Shown: positions 39,990 to 50,459, numbered from the stretch's first letter. The stretch: 64,000 nucleotides of DNA from Streptomyces lucensis JCM 4490 (GCF_014650035.1 NZ_BMUE01000001.1:124001-188000), one strand, 5' to 3'. The notes: generated from the sequence alone by a model not told the origin. Numbers and translations: made by a program.

Positions 39990-40985
39990 GTGAACGCATC
40001 CAGCTCCGAAGCCCCCGCCCCCGCACCCGGCCGCATCGTCCTGCTGACCACCAGCCACCGTGTCGCTCCCGGCCTGCTGTCCTGGCCCGCCTGGCAGGCC
40101 CTGCGCGCCGCCGACGCCGTGCTGTGCGCGGACGGAGCGCACCCGCAGCTGCCGTACCTGCGGGAGGCCGGCATAGCGGTGCGGGACGCGTCCCCCACCG
40201 CGGAGGAGCTGGTGGGCGCCTGCGCCGGCGGGCGGACGGTGGTGGTCGTGGCGACGGGCGAGGGTGAGCCCGCGCTCACCGACGGACTGGCCCGGCTGGC
40301 CGGCTCCGGGCGGGTCGCCATGCCGGAGCTGGAACTGCTCCCCGCCTCCTACGACCTGCCCGGCGCCCGCCTCCTGGACCTCGTGCAGGTCATGGACCGC
40401 ATCCGCGCCGAGTGCCCGTGGTCCTCCCGGCAGACCCACCGGGGCCTGGCCAAGTACGGCATCGAGGAGGCCTACGAACTCGTCGAGGCGATCGAGGCCG
40501 GCGACCGCGACGAGCTGCGCGAGGAGCTGGGCGACGTACTCCTGCAGGTGGTCTTCCACTCCCGCATCGCCGAGGAGGACCCGGACGCGCCGTTCTCCGT
40601 CGACGACGTGGCCGGCGGCATCGTCGCCAAGCTCATCCACCGCCACCCGCACGTCTTCGGCGACGAGACGGCCGAGACCCCGGAAGAGGTCAAGGAGCAC
40701 TGGCTGCGGACCAAGGCCGAGGAGAAGCGGCGCACCTCGGTCACCGAGGGTGTCCCACTCGGCCAGCCCGGTCTCGCCCTCGCCGCCAAGCTCGCGTCCC
40801 GCGCCCGCACGGCGGCCCTGGACGTTCCCCTGCCGGCGGGCGAGGGCGTCGGCTACGAACTGCTCGCGCTGGCGGTGCGTGCCGAGGCCCTCGGCGTCGA
40901 CCCGGAAGCGGCGCTGCGGGCGGCGGCACGGGCCTACCGGGACGCGATACGCGCGGCGGAGGGGGAGGCACCGGAGCAGGGGTGA
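39990..40985 (+). CDS. mazG: Nucleoside triphosphate pyrophosphohydrolase MazG with TP-methylase-like N-terminus
   Basis: A 331-aa two-domain protein. The N-terminal part (about 1-118) resembles a tetrapyrrole-methylase fold remnant (GRIVLLTTSHRVAPGLLSW). The MazG domain (about 125-260) has IEEAYELVEAIEAGD and REELGDVLLQVVFH, the EExxE...ExxD metal-binding pattern of all-alpha NTP pyrophosphatases that clean non-canonical or excess NTPs. The GTG at 39990 lacks a clear ribosome site; a GTG 18 nt upstream is in frame. Overlaps the P450 gene by 4 nt if that gene starts at 40982. Confidence 0.9.
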   Translation: MNASSSEAPAPAPGRIVLLTTSHRVAPGLLSWPAWQALRAADAVLCADGAHPQLPYLREAGIAVRDASPTAEELVGACAGGRTVVVVATGEGEPALTDGLARLAGSGRVAMPELELLPASYDLPGARLLDLVQVMDRIRAECPWSSRQTHRGLAKYGIEEAYELVEAIEAGDRDELREELGDVLLQVVFHSRIAEEDPDAPFSVDDVAGGIVAKLIHRHPHVFGDETAETPEEVKEHWLRTKAEEKRRTSVTEGVPLGQPGLALAAKLASRARTAALDVPLPAGEGVGYELLALAVRAEALGVDPEAALRAAARAYRDAIRAAEGEAPEQG

Positions 40986-42316
40986 CGAGCGGGGCCGGAT
41001 ACCGTCGAGGGGTGACCGACCAGCCCCGCCCCTCGACCGGCCCGGACCGCGCGCCCGACCTCTTCACCTGGGAGTTCGCCGCCGACCCCTACCCCGCCTA
41101 CGCCTGGCTGCGCGAGCACGCGCCCGTGCACCGCACGCGGCTGCCCAGCGGGGTCGAGGCCTGGCTGGTCACCCGGTACGCCGATGCCAAGCAGGCCCTG
41201 GCCGACCAGCGGCTGAGCAAGAACCCGGCACATCATGACGAGCCCGCGCACGCCAAGGGCAAGACCGGCATCCCCGGCGAGCGCAAGGCCGAGCTGATGA
41301 CGCACCTGCTGAACATCGATCCGCCGGACCACACCCGGCTGCGCCGTCTCGTCAGCAAGGCGTTCACACCCCGCCGGGTCGCCGAGTTCGCGCCCCGTGT
41401 CCAGGAGCTGACCGACCAGCTCATCGACCGGTTCGCGCGGCGCGGCTCGGCCGATCTCATCCACGAGTTCGCCTTCCCGCTGCCCATCTACGCCATCTGC
41501 GACATGCTCGGCGTCCCGCGCGAGGACCAGGACGACTTCCGGGACTGGGCGGGCATGATGATCCGGCACGGCTCGGGTCCGCGCGGCGGCGTCGCGCGGT
41601 CGGTGAAGAGGATGCGCGGCTACCTGGCCGAGCTGATCCACCGCAAGCGCGCGGCGCTGCCCGCCGAGCCCGCGCCCGGCGAGGACCTCATCTCCGCTCT
41701 CATCCGCGCCTCCGACCACGGTGAGCACCTCACCGAGAACGAGGCCGCCGCCATGGCGTTCATCCTGCTGTTCGCCGGCTTCGAGACGACCGTCAACCTC
41801 ATCGGCAACGGCACCTTCGCCCTGCTCACCCACCCCGGGCAGCGCCACCTGCTGCAGGACTCGCTGGCCAGAGGGGAAAGGGGCCTGCTGGAGACCGGCG
41901 TGGAGGAACTGCTGCGCTTCGACGGGCCGGTGGAGCTGGCCACCTGGCGGTTCGCCACCGAACCGCTCGCCATCGGCGGCCAGGACATCGCGCCGGGCGA
42001 CCCGGTGCTCGTCGTGCTCGCCGCCGCCGACCGGGACCCGGCGCGCTTCGCCGACCCCGACCTGCTGGACCTCGCCCGCCGGGACAACCAGCACCTCGGT
42101 TACGGCCACGGCATCCACTACTGCCTCGGCGCGCCGCTCGCCCGTCTGGAGGGCCAGACCGCGCTCGCCACCCTCCTCACCCGCCTGCCCGACCTGCGGC
42201 TCGCCGCCGATCCGGCCGAGCTGCGCTGGCGCGGCGGACTCATCATGCGCGGCCTGCGCACCCTGCCTGTGGAGTTCACTCCGGTGCCCGACACGGCCGT
42301 GGAGCGGCAAATCTGA
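40982..42316 (+). CDS. Cytochrome P450 (CYP107-like)
   Basis: A 444-aa soluble class I P450. The heme-binding loop reads LGYGHGIHYCLGAPLARLE, with the axial Cys near 381 and the usual Phe replaced by Leu. The I-helix oxygen-activation motif FAGFETT has Glu-Thr-Thr, and the ExxR equivalent is present upstream (VEELLRF). It needs ferredoxin and reductase, which are not adjacent. GTG at 40982 gives a GTGA overlap with mazG; GTG at 41012 (434 aa, MTDQPRP) is the other possible start but its GAGG is only 1 nt away. Substrate unknown; it is outside any visible biosynthetic cluster. Confidence 0.92.
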   Translation: MTSGAGYRRGVTDQPRPSTGPDRAPDLFTWEFAADPYPAYAWLREHAPVHRTRLPSGVEAWLVTRYADAKQALADQRLSKNPAHHDEPAHAKGKTGIPGERKAELMTHLLNIDPPDHTRLRRLVSKAFTPRRVAEFAPRVQELTDQLIDRFARRGSADLIHEFAFPLPIYAICDMLGVPREDQDDFRDWAGMMIRHGSGPRGGVARSVKRMRGYLAELIHRKRAALPAEPAPGEDLISALIRASDHGEHLTENEAAAMAFILLFAGFETTVNLIGNGTFALLTHPGQRHLLQDSLARGERGLLETGVEELLRFDGPVELATWRFATEPLAIGGQDIAPGDPVLVVLAAADRDPARFADPDLLDLARRDNQHLGYGHGIHYCLGAPLARLEGQTALATLLTRLPDLRLAADPAELRWRGGLIMRGLRTLPVEFTPVPDTAVERQI

Positions 42317-42457
42317 CGCCCGATCAACACTGTGATCTTCACGTGATCTGTGCGGCATGAACTTGTGACAAGTGATCGTGTGCCTATACGTTCACCCATC
42401 AGCGCGGTGACGGCACCATCCGCCGCGCTGCCCTGCTGTCGCACGAAAGGCTTCCGC

Positions 42458-43498
42458 ATGCTCTCCGGGAACGGTCGTCACCGTCGCCCCCGTCAGGCTC
42501 CGGCACTTCTCGTCGCGGCCGGGGTGACCGGCTCCGCCATCGCCATCCCGCTGCTCGGCGCCGCGAGCGCCAACGCGGCCGACGGCACCACGTGGGACAA
42601 GGTGGCCGAGTGCGAGAGCGGTGGCGCCTGGAGCGCGAACACCGGCAACGGTTACTACGGCGGCCTGCAGATCTCGCAGGACGACTGGGACGAGTACGGC
42701 GGCGCGCAGTACGCCGACAGCCCCGAACAGGCCAGCCGTTCGCAGCAGATCGCCGTCGCCGAGAAGATCCTCGACGACCAGGGCACCACCCCGTGGGCCA
42801 CCTGCGCCCTGCTGTCCGGTCTCACCTCCGACTCGGGCTCCGTGGACATCGACACGGGCGTCGGGAGCGGCGGCGACACGGGCGATTCGGGCGATCCGTC
42901 CGGAACAGGCGACAACTCCGACTCGCCCGAAGTGCCGGGTTCTTCGACCTCCGGCTCCGACTCGGGCTCGCCCGCGGGCTCCTCCGGCGATTCGACCGCC
43001 AAGCCGAACCCCGGCAAGGAAAAGGGCAAGGGCAAGGGCAAGGGTGAGGATGCCGACGCGGAGGCCGGTTCGGCCGGCACCGATGACACCAAGTCGGACA
43101 AGTCGCCCTCTTCCGGCACGGGGAGCTCGCAGGGGAGTGACAGTGCGTCCACGCCTGCTCCCGACACGGGCAACACGGACAATTCCGAACAGAGTGCGGG
43201 CTCCTGGAGTCTCGTCGACACGGGGGCCCTCGCCAGCGGCGGACGCCACCGCGGCGAGAGTGCGGACGAGAGCCTGACGAGCGGTCAGGGTCTGGCCTCG
43301 TCCGGCCGTCACGCGTCCCGCGAGCCCGCCACCTACACCGTCCGCGAGGGCGACTCCCTCGCCGGGATCGCCGACTCCCTTGAGGTGGACGGGGGATGGC
43401 GTGCGCTCTACGCCGAGAACAAGAAGGCCATCGGCTCCGACCCGAACCACATCTCCGCCGGTCAGACCCTGGACGTCGACACCGAAAAGGGCGAATAG
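42458..43498 (+). CDS. rpfC: Resuscitation-promoting factor with LysM domain (RpfC-like)
   Basis: A 346-aa secreted muralytic enzyme. Signal peptide about 1-41. The Rpf transglycosylase domain ([28 protein letters not shown], 43 onwards) has the catalytic Glu in AECESGG. A long acidic Gly/Ser/Asp linker (about 125-285) follows, with a KGKGKGKG run, then a C-terminal LysM (TYTVREGDSLAGIADSL, about 292-345) that binds peptidoglycan. Rpfs promote spore germination and regrowth by wall cleavage. ATG at 42458 has GAAAGG 7 nt upstream. Tandem with rpfA but, unlike it, no c-di-AMP aptamer is visible upstream. Confidence 0.9.
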   Translation: MLSGNGRHRRPRQAPALLVAAGVTGSAIAIPLLGAASANAADGTTWDKVAECESGGAWSANTGNGYYGGLQISQDDWDEYGGAQYADSPEQASRSQQIAVAEKILDDQGTTPWATCALLSGLTSDSGSVDIDTGVGSGGDTGDSGDPSGTGDNSDSPEVPGSSTSGSDSGSPAGSSGDSTAKPNPGKEKGKGKGKGEDADAEAGSAGTDDTKSDKSPSSGTGSSQGSDSASTPAPDTGNTDNSEQSAGSWSLVDTGALASGGRHRGESADESLTSGQGLASSGRHASREPATYTVREGDSLAGIADSLEVDGGWRALYAENKKAIGSDPNHISAGQTLDVDTEKGE

Positions 43499-43646
43499 TG
43501 ACGGAAGTTGACGTCCCACTTGGCGGCTAATGTCCGGTTTGGTGAAAGTGTGGGATGAGTCTCAGAAGCCCTGATCGTCTTTGAAATTCCGCGGATCGCG
43601 TGTCTACGGTCAAGGCCGCTCGTCACCACGAGCCCCGGCATCCGCA
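43499..43646 (+). promoter_or_regulatory. rpfA promoter region
   Basis: TTGAAA (43581-43586) and TACGGT (43605-43610) are separated by 18 bp. This would start transcription near 43615, giving a leader of about 245 nt that carries the riboswitch. The rest of the region shows no gene. Confidence 0.4.
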
Positions 43647-43842
43647 ACGCCGAGTCCTGCCAGCGGTCGCCCGGGAACAGTCGTCGCGTCAAGCGCCGTA
43701 GGCAGGAGCGGGGGACCCAAGGTAAGCGCCGGGGCCGGCAGCAGTGCCGGCCGCGGCTCGGGGTGAAGCCGCACTCGCGCCAAGCGTGAGTGCGGCCGGG
43801 CAACTCAACCGGCCCGAACCCGACAGCTCACCTCGCAGGCGT
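43647..43842 (+). ncRNA. ydaO-type c-di-AMP riboswitch
   Basis: The leader carries the conserved ydaO core: ACGCCGAGTCCTGCC at the 5' side, GGCAGGAGCGGGGGACCCAA, GGGGTGAAGCC, and a 3' block CCCGACAGCTCACCTCGCAGG. P1 is ACGCC (43647-43651) with GGCGT (43838-43842). A peripheral hairpin GCCGCACTC/GAGTGCGGC lies inside. Ligand binding is known to lower rpfA expression in S. coelicolor. Just 3', CTCACC (43827-43832) could pair with GGTGAG (43844-43849), partly covering the ribosome site GAGGGG (43847-43852), so a translational component is possible. Confidence 0.9.
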
Positions 43843-43857
43843 CGGTGAGGGGATTGA

Positions 43858-44577
<720 letters not shown>

Positions 44578-44616
44578 TCGCGAGCGGCCCCCGGTCCGCC
44601 CCCGTCCCCACGGTCC

Positions 44617-44658
44617 CCCCGCCCCGGCGCGTTCTCCCCCGTACGCGCCGGGGCGGGG
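44617..44658 (+). terminator. rpfA terminator
   Basis: A perfect 15-bp stem (44617-44631 with 44644-44658) closes a 12-nt pyrimidine-rich loop and is followed by TCCTTTCT. Located 40 bp after the rpfA stop. Confidence 0.9.
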
Positions 44659-44795
44659 TCCTTTCTGCGTGCCTCCTGCACCCATCCTTTGTTCCGCTCG
44701 TGAACAATAGGTACGGTTCCCCTGTCCACGAGACGGTCGGTCGGTGGCCGACGCCTCTGGGACGGTTAGGCTCTAGTCGCAAGGCTCAGCCGTAA

Positions 44796-46145
<1,350 letters not shown>

Positions 46146-46178
46146 GCCCCAGGCCGGGCCGAGTCCCAGCCAGTCGTA

Positions 46179-46223
46179 CGTACGTCCCCGCACCCGGTCC
46201 CGTACCGTGTGCGGGGACGTACG
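46179..46223 (+). terminator. eno terminator
   Basis: A perfect 15-bp stem CGTACGTCCCCGCAC (46179-46193) with its complement (46209-46223) and a 15-nt loop. It lies 33 bp after eno and 25 bp before divIC, so divIC needs its own promoter or relies on read-through. Confidence 0.88.
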
Positions 46224-46247
46224 CGCGTGTGAACGGGAGGCGGGAAG

Positions 46248-46724
46248 ATGGCCGTGAAGGACCGTGACCGGTTCTCCACCGCGACCAGGCTGCGGCTGCT
46301 CGGCGAGCAGACGGCGGCCCGGGTCTACCGCTCCCAGACCAAACGGCAGGCCCGCCGCTCCCGGCTCACCGGCCGCGCGGCCCTGCTCGCGCTGGTGCTG
46401 TGCTCGCTGATCGTCGCGCTCGCCTACCCGATGCGGCAGTACGTCTCCCAGCGGGCCGAGATCGCCGACCAGCAGCGGCAGCAGGAGCAGGCCCGCGAAC
46501 GGGTCGAACAGCTGCGTGACACCAAGGCGCGCTGGCAGGACGACGCCTACGCCGAGCAGCAGATCCGGCGCCGGCTGCACTACGTGAAGCCCGGCGAGAC
46601 CGGGTACGTCGTCATCGACCCGGGCGCGGCCAGGCAGTCCCGCACCGACCTCAGGGCCGCCCACCGGCCCTGGTACGCGAACGTCTGGGACGGCGTGGAC
46701 AAGTCCGACGCCTCCGACCAGTGA
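46248..46724 (+). CDS. divIC: FtsB/DivIC-family septum formation initiator
   Basis: A 158-aa bitopic membrane protein. A basic cytosolic N-terminus precedes one TM (about 43-61, LLALVLCSLIVALAYPM) and a coiled coil (about 65-95, QRAEIADQQRQQEQARERVEQL), then a YVKPGETGYVVIDP motif typical of actinobacterial DivIC after the coil. It works with FtsL/FtsQ in divisome assembly. ATG at 46248 with GGAGG 7 nt upstream. Its stop codon sits in the first copy of a 17-bp tandem repeat. The eno-divIC-DUF501-ppx order is the usual actinobacterial one. Confidence 0.92.
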   Translation: MAVKDRDRFSTATRLRLLGEQTAARVYRSQTKRQARRSRLTGRAALLALVLCSLIVALAYPMRQYVSQRAEIADQQRQQEQARERVEQLRDTKARWQDDAYAEQQIRRRLHYVKPGETGYVVIDPGAARQSRTDLRAAHRPWYANVWDGVDKSDASDQ

Positions 46725-46786
46725 CCGGTCCCCCGCAGTGACCGGCCCGCACCAGTGACCGGATCCGACCAGTGACCGGCCTCCGG
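46719..46786. repeat. Four 17-bp tandem repeats with CAGTGACCGG core
   Basis: CAGTGACCGG starts at 46719, 46736, 46753 and 46770, an exact 17-bp period. The remaining 7 bases of each unit vary. The first copy contains the divIC stop codon; the last ends 35 bp before the DUF501 start. Confidence 0.9.
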
Positions 46787-46821
46787 CCGGCAACCGACAG
46801 AAAGCCACTCTGAAAGCAGTC

Positions 46822-47427
46822 ATGGAAACGCCCCCGCCGCCCACCCCGCGCACCGAGCCCACCGACGCGGACGTCGAGGCCTTCAAGCAGCAGCTCGGCC
46901 GTCCGCCGCGGGGTCTGCGGGCCATCGCGCACCGCTGCCCGTGCGGCCTGCCGGACGTCGTGGAGACCGCACCGCGGCTGCCCGACGGCACGCCCTTCCC
47001 GACGACGTACTACCTGACGTGCCCGCGCGCCGCCTCGGCGATCGGCACGCTGGAGGCGAACGGCGTCATGAAGGAGATGACGGAGCGGCTGCAGAGGGAC
47101 CCGGAGCTGGCCGCCGCCTACCGCGCCGCCCACGAGGACTACATCCGGCGCCGGGACGAGATCGAGGTCCTGGAGGGCTTCCCCAGCGCGGGCGGCATGC
47201 CGGACCGGGTGAAGTGCCTGCACGTCCTGGTCGCCCACTCGCTGGCCGCGGGCCCGGGCGTGAACCCGCTCGGCGACGAGGCGATCGCGATGCTCCCCGA
47301 GTGGTGGAGCAAGGGGCCGTGCGCCACGCCGTGCGGGCCGCCGTCGGGCGAGGGGTGGCAGACGGAGACGACCGAGGACGGCACGGGCCACTTCGCCGCC
47401 CGGCCCGTCGAGGAGGACGAGAAGTGA
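46822..47427 (+). CDS. DUF501 protein
   Basis: A 201-aa protein of the DUF501 family, found in actinobacteria beside divIC and ppx, function unknown. Cysteine motifs HRCPCGLPDV (near 38), TCPRA (near 66), VKCLH (near 132) and GPCATPCG (near 168) suggest a metal or zinc site. The RGLRAIAHRCPCG start and EWWSKGPC end are typical. ATG at 46822 with only AAAGCAG upstream. The stop overlaps the ppx GTG (GTGA), so both are coupled. Confidence 0.88.
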   Translation: METPPPPTPRTEPTDADVEAFKQQLGRPPRGLRAIAHRCPCGLPDVVETAPRLPDGTPFPTTYYLTCPRAASAIGTLEANGVMKEMTERLQRDPELAAAYRAAHEDYIRRRDEIEVLEGFPSAGGMPDRVKCLHVLVAHSLAAGPGVNPLGDEAIAMLPEWWSKGPCATPCGPPSGEGWQTETTEDGTGHFAARPVEEDEK

Positions 47428-48377
47428 CCCGTGTGGCCGCCGTCGACTGCGGTACGAACTCCATCCGCCTGCTGGTCGCGGACGCCGATCCCGCGAAGGG
47501 TGAACTCGTCGAGCTGGACCGGCGGATGACGATCGTGCGGCTCGGCCAGGGTGTCGACCGCACCGGCCGGCTCGCCCCCGAGGCGCTTGAGCGCACGTTC
47601 GCCGCCTGCCGCGAGTACGCGGCGGTCATCAAGGAGCACGGCGCCGAGAGGATCCGGTTCGTCGCCACCTCCGCCTCCCGCGACGCCGAGAACCGGGACG
47701 ACTTCGTGCGGGGCGTGCTGGAGATCCTCGGCGTCGAACCGGAGGTCATCACCGGCGACCAGGAGGCCGAGTTCTCCTTCACCGGGGCGACGAAGGAGCT
47801 CACCGGCCGTTCCGACCTGACCAGGCCCTACCTGGTCGTGGACATCGGGGGCGGCTCCACCGAGTTCGTCGTCGGCGACGACCGCGTGCGGGCCGCGCGG
47901 TCCGTGGACGTCGGCTGCGTGCGGATGACCGAACGGCACCTGGTCCACGGCGGCGAGGTGAGCGACCCGCCCACCGCGGAGCAGATCGCCGCGATGCGCG
48001 CCGACATCGAGGCCGCACTCGACCTCGCCGAGCGCACGGTGCCGCTGCGCGAGGCCCACACCCTCGTGGGCCTGGCCGGCTCGGTCACCACCGTTTCCGC
48101 GATCGCCCAGGAACTGCCCGAGTACGACTCCGCGCGCATCCACCACTCCCGCGTCTCGCGGAGCCGCGTCCGCGAGATCAGCGAGTGGCTGCTGCGCTCC
48201 ACCCACGCCGAGCGCGCCGCGATCCCGTCCATGCACCCGGGCCGCGTCGACGTCATCGGCGCCGGCGCCCTCGTACTGCTCGCGATCATGGAACGCGTCG
48301 GCGCCGAGGAGGTCGTCGTCAGCGAACACGACATCCTCGATGGCATCGCTTGGAGTTGCACCTCCGAGGCGCGTTAA
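47424..48377 (+). CDS. ppx: Exopolyphosphatase (Ppx/GppA family)
   Basis: A 317-aa ASKHA-fold phosphatase that shortens polyphosphate and may hydrolyse pppGpp. The phosphate-1 motif is VAAVDCGTNSIRLLV (4-18), TSASRDAENR lies near 90, phosphate-2 is VVDIGGGSTEFV (near 139) and adenosine-type GLAGSVTTVSA near 216. Actinobacterial short form, one domain set only. GTG at 47424 overlaps the upstream stop. The last ten codons differ from the expected family end and a diverged copy of them follows the stop. Confidence 0.92.
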   Translation: MTRVAAVDCGTNSIRLLVADADPAKGELVELDRRMTIVRLGQGVDRTGRLAPEALERTFAACREYAAVIKEHGAERIRFVATSASRDAENRDDFVRGVLEILGVEPEVITGDQEAEFSFTGATKELTGRSDLTRPYLVVDIGGGSTEFVVGDDRVRAARSVDVGCVRMTERHLVHGGEVSDPPTAEQIAAMRADIEAALDLAERTVPLREAHTLVGLAGSVTTVSAIAQELPEYDSARIHHSRVSRSRVREISEWLLRSTHAERAAIPSMHPGRVDVIGAGALVLLAIMERVGAEEVVVSEHDILDGIAWSCTSEAR

Positions 48378-48410
48378 GGAGCGATCCTCGACGGCATCGC
48401 GTGGAGTCGC
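48333..48410 (+). repeat. 51-bp tandem duplication at the ppx 3' end
   Basis: The stretch coding ILDGIAWS (48333-48356) is repeated at 48384-48407, exactly 51 bp (17 codons) later and in the same frame, with third-position changes only. The first copy runs into CTSEAR and a TAA stop; the second reads ILDGIAWSRAPGG and then a TGA. Confidence 0.85.
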
Positions 48411-49005
48411 GCACCCGGCGGGTGACCCCTGTGCGCGGTCCTCGGGCGGCCGGCACGGGCCTTGCGGCCGGGGACCGACACCCACGGGCGCCGGCGGCGG
48501 GAGGCCGTCGGCGCGGCGTTGTGGCGGCGCTCTCCGGCGCCCGGTGACCCCCGTCTCTTTCCGGCCGGTTCGCTACTCATCGGTAGCCCTCTGTTGAGCA
48601 GGTTGGATAACGTGTGAGCAGGCGTCCGGCCATCCCGATGAGCGCCTGATGACACCGCGTCGGAAAACTTCGTGAAGTTCTTCACAAGGAATCGGTGCCC
48701 CGGCGTGCGAGAAACAGGGTCCAATGGCCCTTCCGTGGGCTCGGCACCCGGTTGAACATGTTCAGGTGAAGGGTGCGGCGGGCCTCGGCAGGAGGTGTTC
48801 CGCAAGCGTTGCGAGGGCCTCACGGCGGCCCGGATCCCACAGAGAGGCAGCTCACGCGCCCTTGACAACGGGTCGAACCGCCCTCGCGTTCAACTCCGCG
48901 GACATGACCTGCGTCACGCGGGTCGCGGAGTTTAGCACAGCCCCTGCCCGAGCTTGTGAAGGGGCGCACGAGCAGCCCCCCTGAGGCGGGTGGATACTCG
49001 ATGGC
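48378..49005. other. Regulatory region upstream of ndh
   Basis: A 628-bp gap without a credible gene. It begins with the orphaned copy of the ppx tail, then carries a Rex operator (48670-48687) and the 12-bp palindrome TGAACATGTTCA (48753-48764). Last come about 240 bp leading to ndh, which include a TTGACA (48863-48868) without a good -10 partner. Confidence 0.6.
48670..48687. promoter_or_regulatory. Rex operator (ROP) upstream of ndh
   Basis: TCGTGAA-GTTC-TTCACAA matches the Rex consensus TTGTGAA-N4-TTCACAA at 13 of 14 arm positions. Rex is the NADH/NAD+-sensing repressor of respiratory genes in Streptomyces, and ndh, 319 bp downstream, is an expected target. The distance implies a long leader or a distal promoter. 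Confidence 0.8.
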
Positions 49006-50397
49006 ATGAGCACCACGGAGCGTCCCAGGATCCTCGTAGTAGGCGGTGGGTACGTAGGCCTGTACGCAGCTCGGCGCATTCTCAAGAAGATGCGCTACGG
49101 AGAGGCGACCGTCACGGTCGTCGATCCCCGGTCGTACATGACCTACCAGCCCTTCCTCCCCGAAGCCGCCGCCGGCAGCATCTCCCCTCGGCACGTCGTC
49201 GTCCCGCTGCGACGCGTCCTGCCGAAGGCGGAGGTCCTCACCGGCCGGGTCACCACCATCGACCAGGACCGCAAGGTCGCCACGATCGCCCCGCTGGTGG
49301 GCGAGGCGTACGAGCTGCCCTTCGACTACCTGGTCATCGCCATGGGCGCGGTCTCCCGCACCTTCCCGATCCCCGGCCTCGCCGAGCAGGGCATCGGCAT
49401 GAAGGGCATCGAGGAGTCCATCGGCCTGCGCAACCACGTACTGGAGCAGCTGGACAAGGCCGACTCCACGAACGACGAGGAGATCCGCCGCAAGGCGCTC
49501 ACCTTCGTCTTCATCGGCGGTGGCTTCGCGGGCGCGGAGACCATCGGCGAGGTCGAGGACATGGCCCGCGACGCCGCCAAGTACTACAAGAACGTCTCGC
49601 GCGAGGACATGCGGTTCGTCCTCGTCGACGCCGCCGACAAGATCCTGCCCGAGGTCGGTCCCAAGCTCGGCCAGTACGGCAAGGAGCACCTGGAGAGCCG
49701 CGGCGTGGAGATCTACCTCTCCACCTCCATGGACTCCTGCGTCGACGGCCACGTCGTGCTGAAGAACGGCCTCGAGGTCGACTCCAACACGATCGTCTGG
49801 ACCGCCGGCGTCAAGCCGAACCCGGCCCTCGCCCGCTTCGGCCTGCCCCTCGGCCCCCGCGGTCACGTCGACTGCGAGCCGACCCTCCAGGTCAAGGGCA
49901 CCGACTACATCTGGGCCGCCGGCGACAACGCCCAGGTCCCGGACCTCGTCGGCCGCAAGGCCGGCAACGAGAACGCCTGGTGCCCGCCGAACGCCCAGCA
50001 CGCGCTGCGCCAGGCCAAGGTGCTCGGCGACAACGTGATCTCCGGCATGCGGGGCTTCCCGCAGAAGGATTACGAGCACGCCAACAAGGGCGCGGTCGCC
50101 GGTCTCGGCCTGCACAAGGGCGTGGCGATGATCGTCATGGGCAAGATGAAGATCAAGCTCAAGGGCCGCCTCGCCTGGTACATGCACCGTGGCTACCACG
50201 GCATGGCGATGCCGACCTGGAACCGCAAGATCCGCGTCTTCGCCGACTGGACCCTCGGCATGTTCCTCAAGCGCGAGGTCGTCTCCCTCGGCGCCATGGA
50301 GAACCCGCGCGAGGAGTTCTACGAGGCCGCCAAGCCGGCGCCGGTCGCCGCCGCGAGCGCGGCCGACAAGACCGGGGCGAAGGCCAAGGCCTCCTGA
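49006..50397 (+). CDS. ndh: Type II NADH dehydrogenase
   Basis: A 463-aa membrane-associated flavoprotein that oxidises NADH and reduces menaquinone without pumping protons. FAD motif ILVVGGGYVGLYAARR (9-24), NADH Rossmann motif FVFIGGGFAGAE (near 167-178), and the second FAD contact YIWAAGDNAQVP (near 302) are present, with a C-terminal amphipathic region (WTLGMFLKREVVSLG). A Lys/Ala tail ends the protein. ATG at 49006 has only GGTGG about 14 nt upstream. Likely redox-controlled by Rex. Confidence 0.95.
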   Translation: MSTTERPRILVVGGGYVGLYAARRILKKMRYGEATVTVVDPRSYMTYQPFLPEAAAGSISPRHVVVPLRRVLPKAEVLTGRVTTIDQDRKVATIAPLVGEAYELPFDYLVIAMGAVSRTFPIPGLAEQGIGMKGIEESIGLRNHVLEQLDKADSTNDEEIRRKALTFVFIGGGFAGAETIGEVEDMARDAAKYYKNVSREDMRFVLVDAADKILPEVGPKLGQYGKEHLESRGVEIYLSTSMDSCVDGHVVLKNGLEVDSNTIVWTAGVKPNPALARFGLPLGPRGHVDCEPTLQVKGTDYIWAAGDNAQVPDLVGRKAGNENAWCPPNAQHALRQAKVLGDNVISGMRGFPQKDYEHANKGAVAGLGLHKGVAMIVMGKMKIKLKGRLAWYMHRGYHGMAMPTWNRKIRVFADWTLGMFLKREVVSLGAMENPREEFYEAAKPAPVAAASAADKTGAKAKAS

Positions 50398-50417
50398 CGC
50401 CCGGTCACCGGACCGAC

Positions 50418-50459
50418 CCGAGGGACCTCCCGCCATCCGTGGTGCGGGAGGTCCCTCGG
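50418..50459 (+). terminator. ndh terminator
   Basis: A perfect 16-bp stem (50418-50433 with 50444-50459), 10-nt loop, 21 bp after the ndh stop and followed by CGTTT. Confidence 0.92.

Noticed and set aside
42317..42457. c-di-AMP riboswitch or Crp site upstream of rpfC
   Set aside because: None of the ydaO core motifs occur, and the GTGATC/GTGACA matches do not have Crp spacing.
46719..46786. Four 17-bp repeats as a CRISPR array or att site
   Set aside because: Period is far too short for CRISPR, there are no cas genes, and there is no integrase nearby.
48374..48868. 164-codon minus-strand ORF between ppx and ndh
   Set aside because: It overlaps the Rex operator and the ppx tail duplication, lacks a ribosome site and has no recognisable domain.
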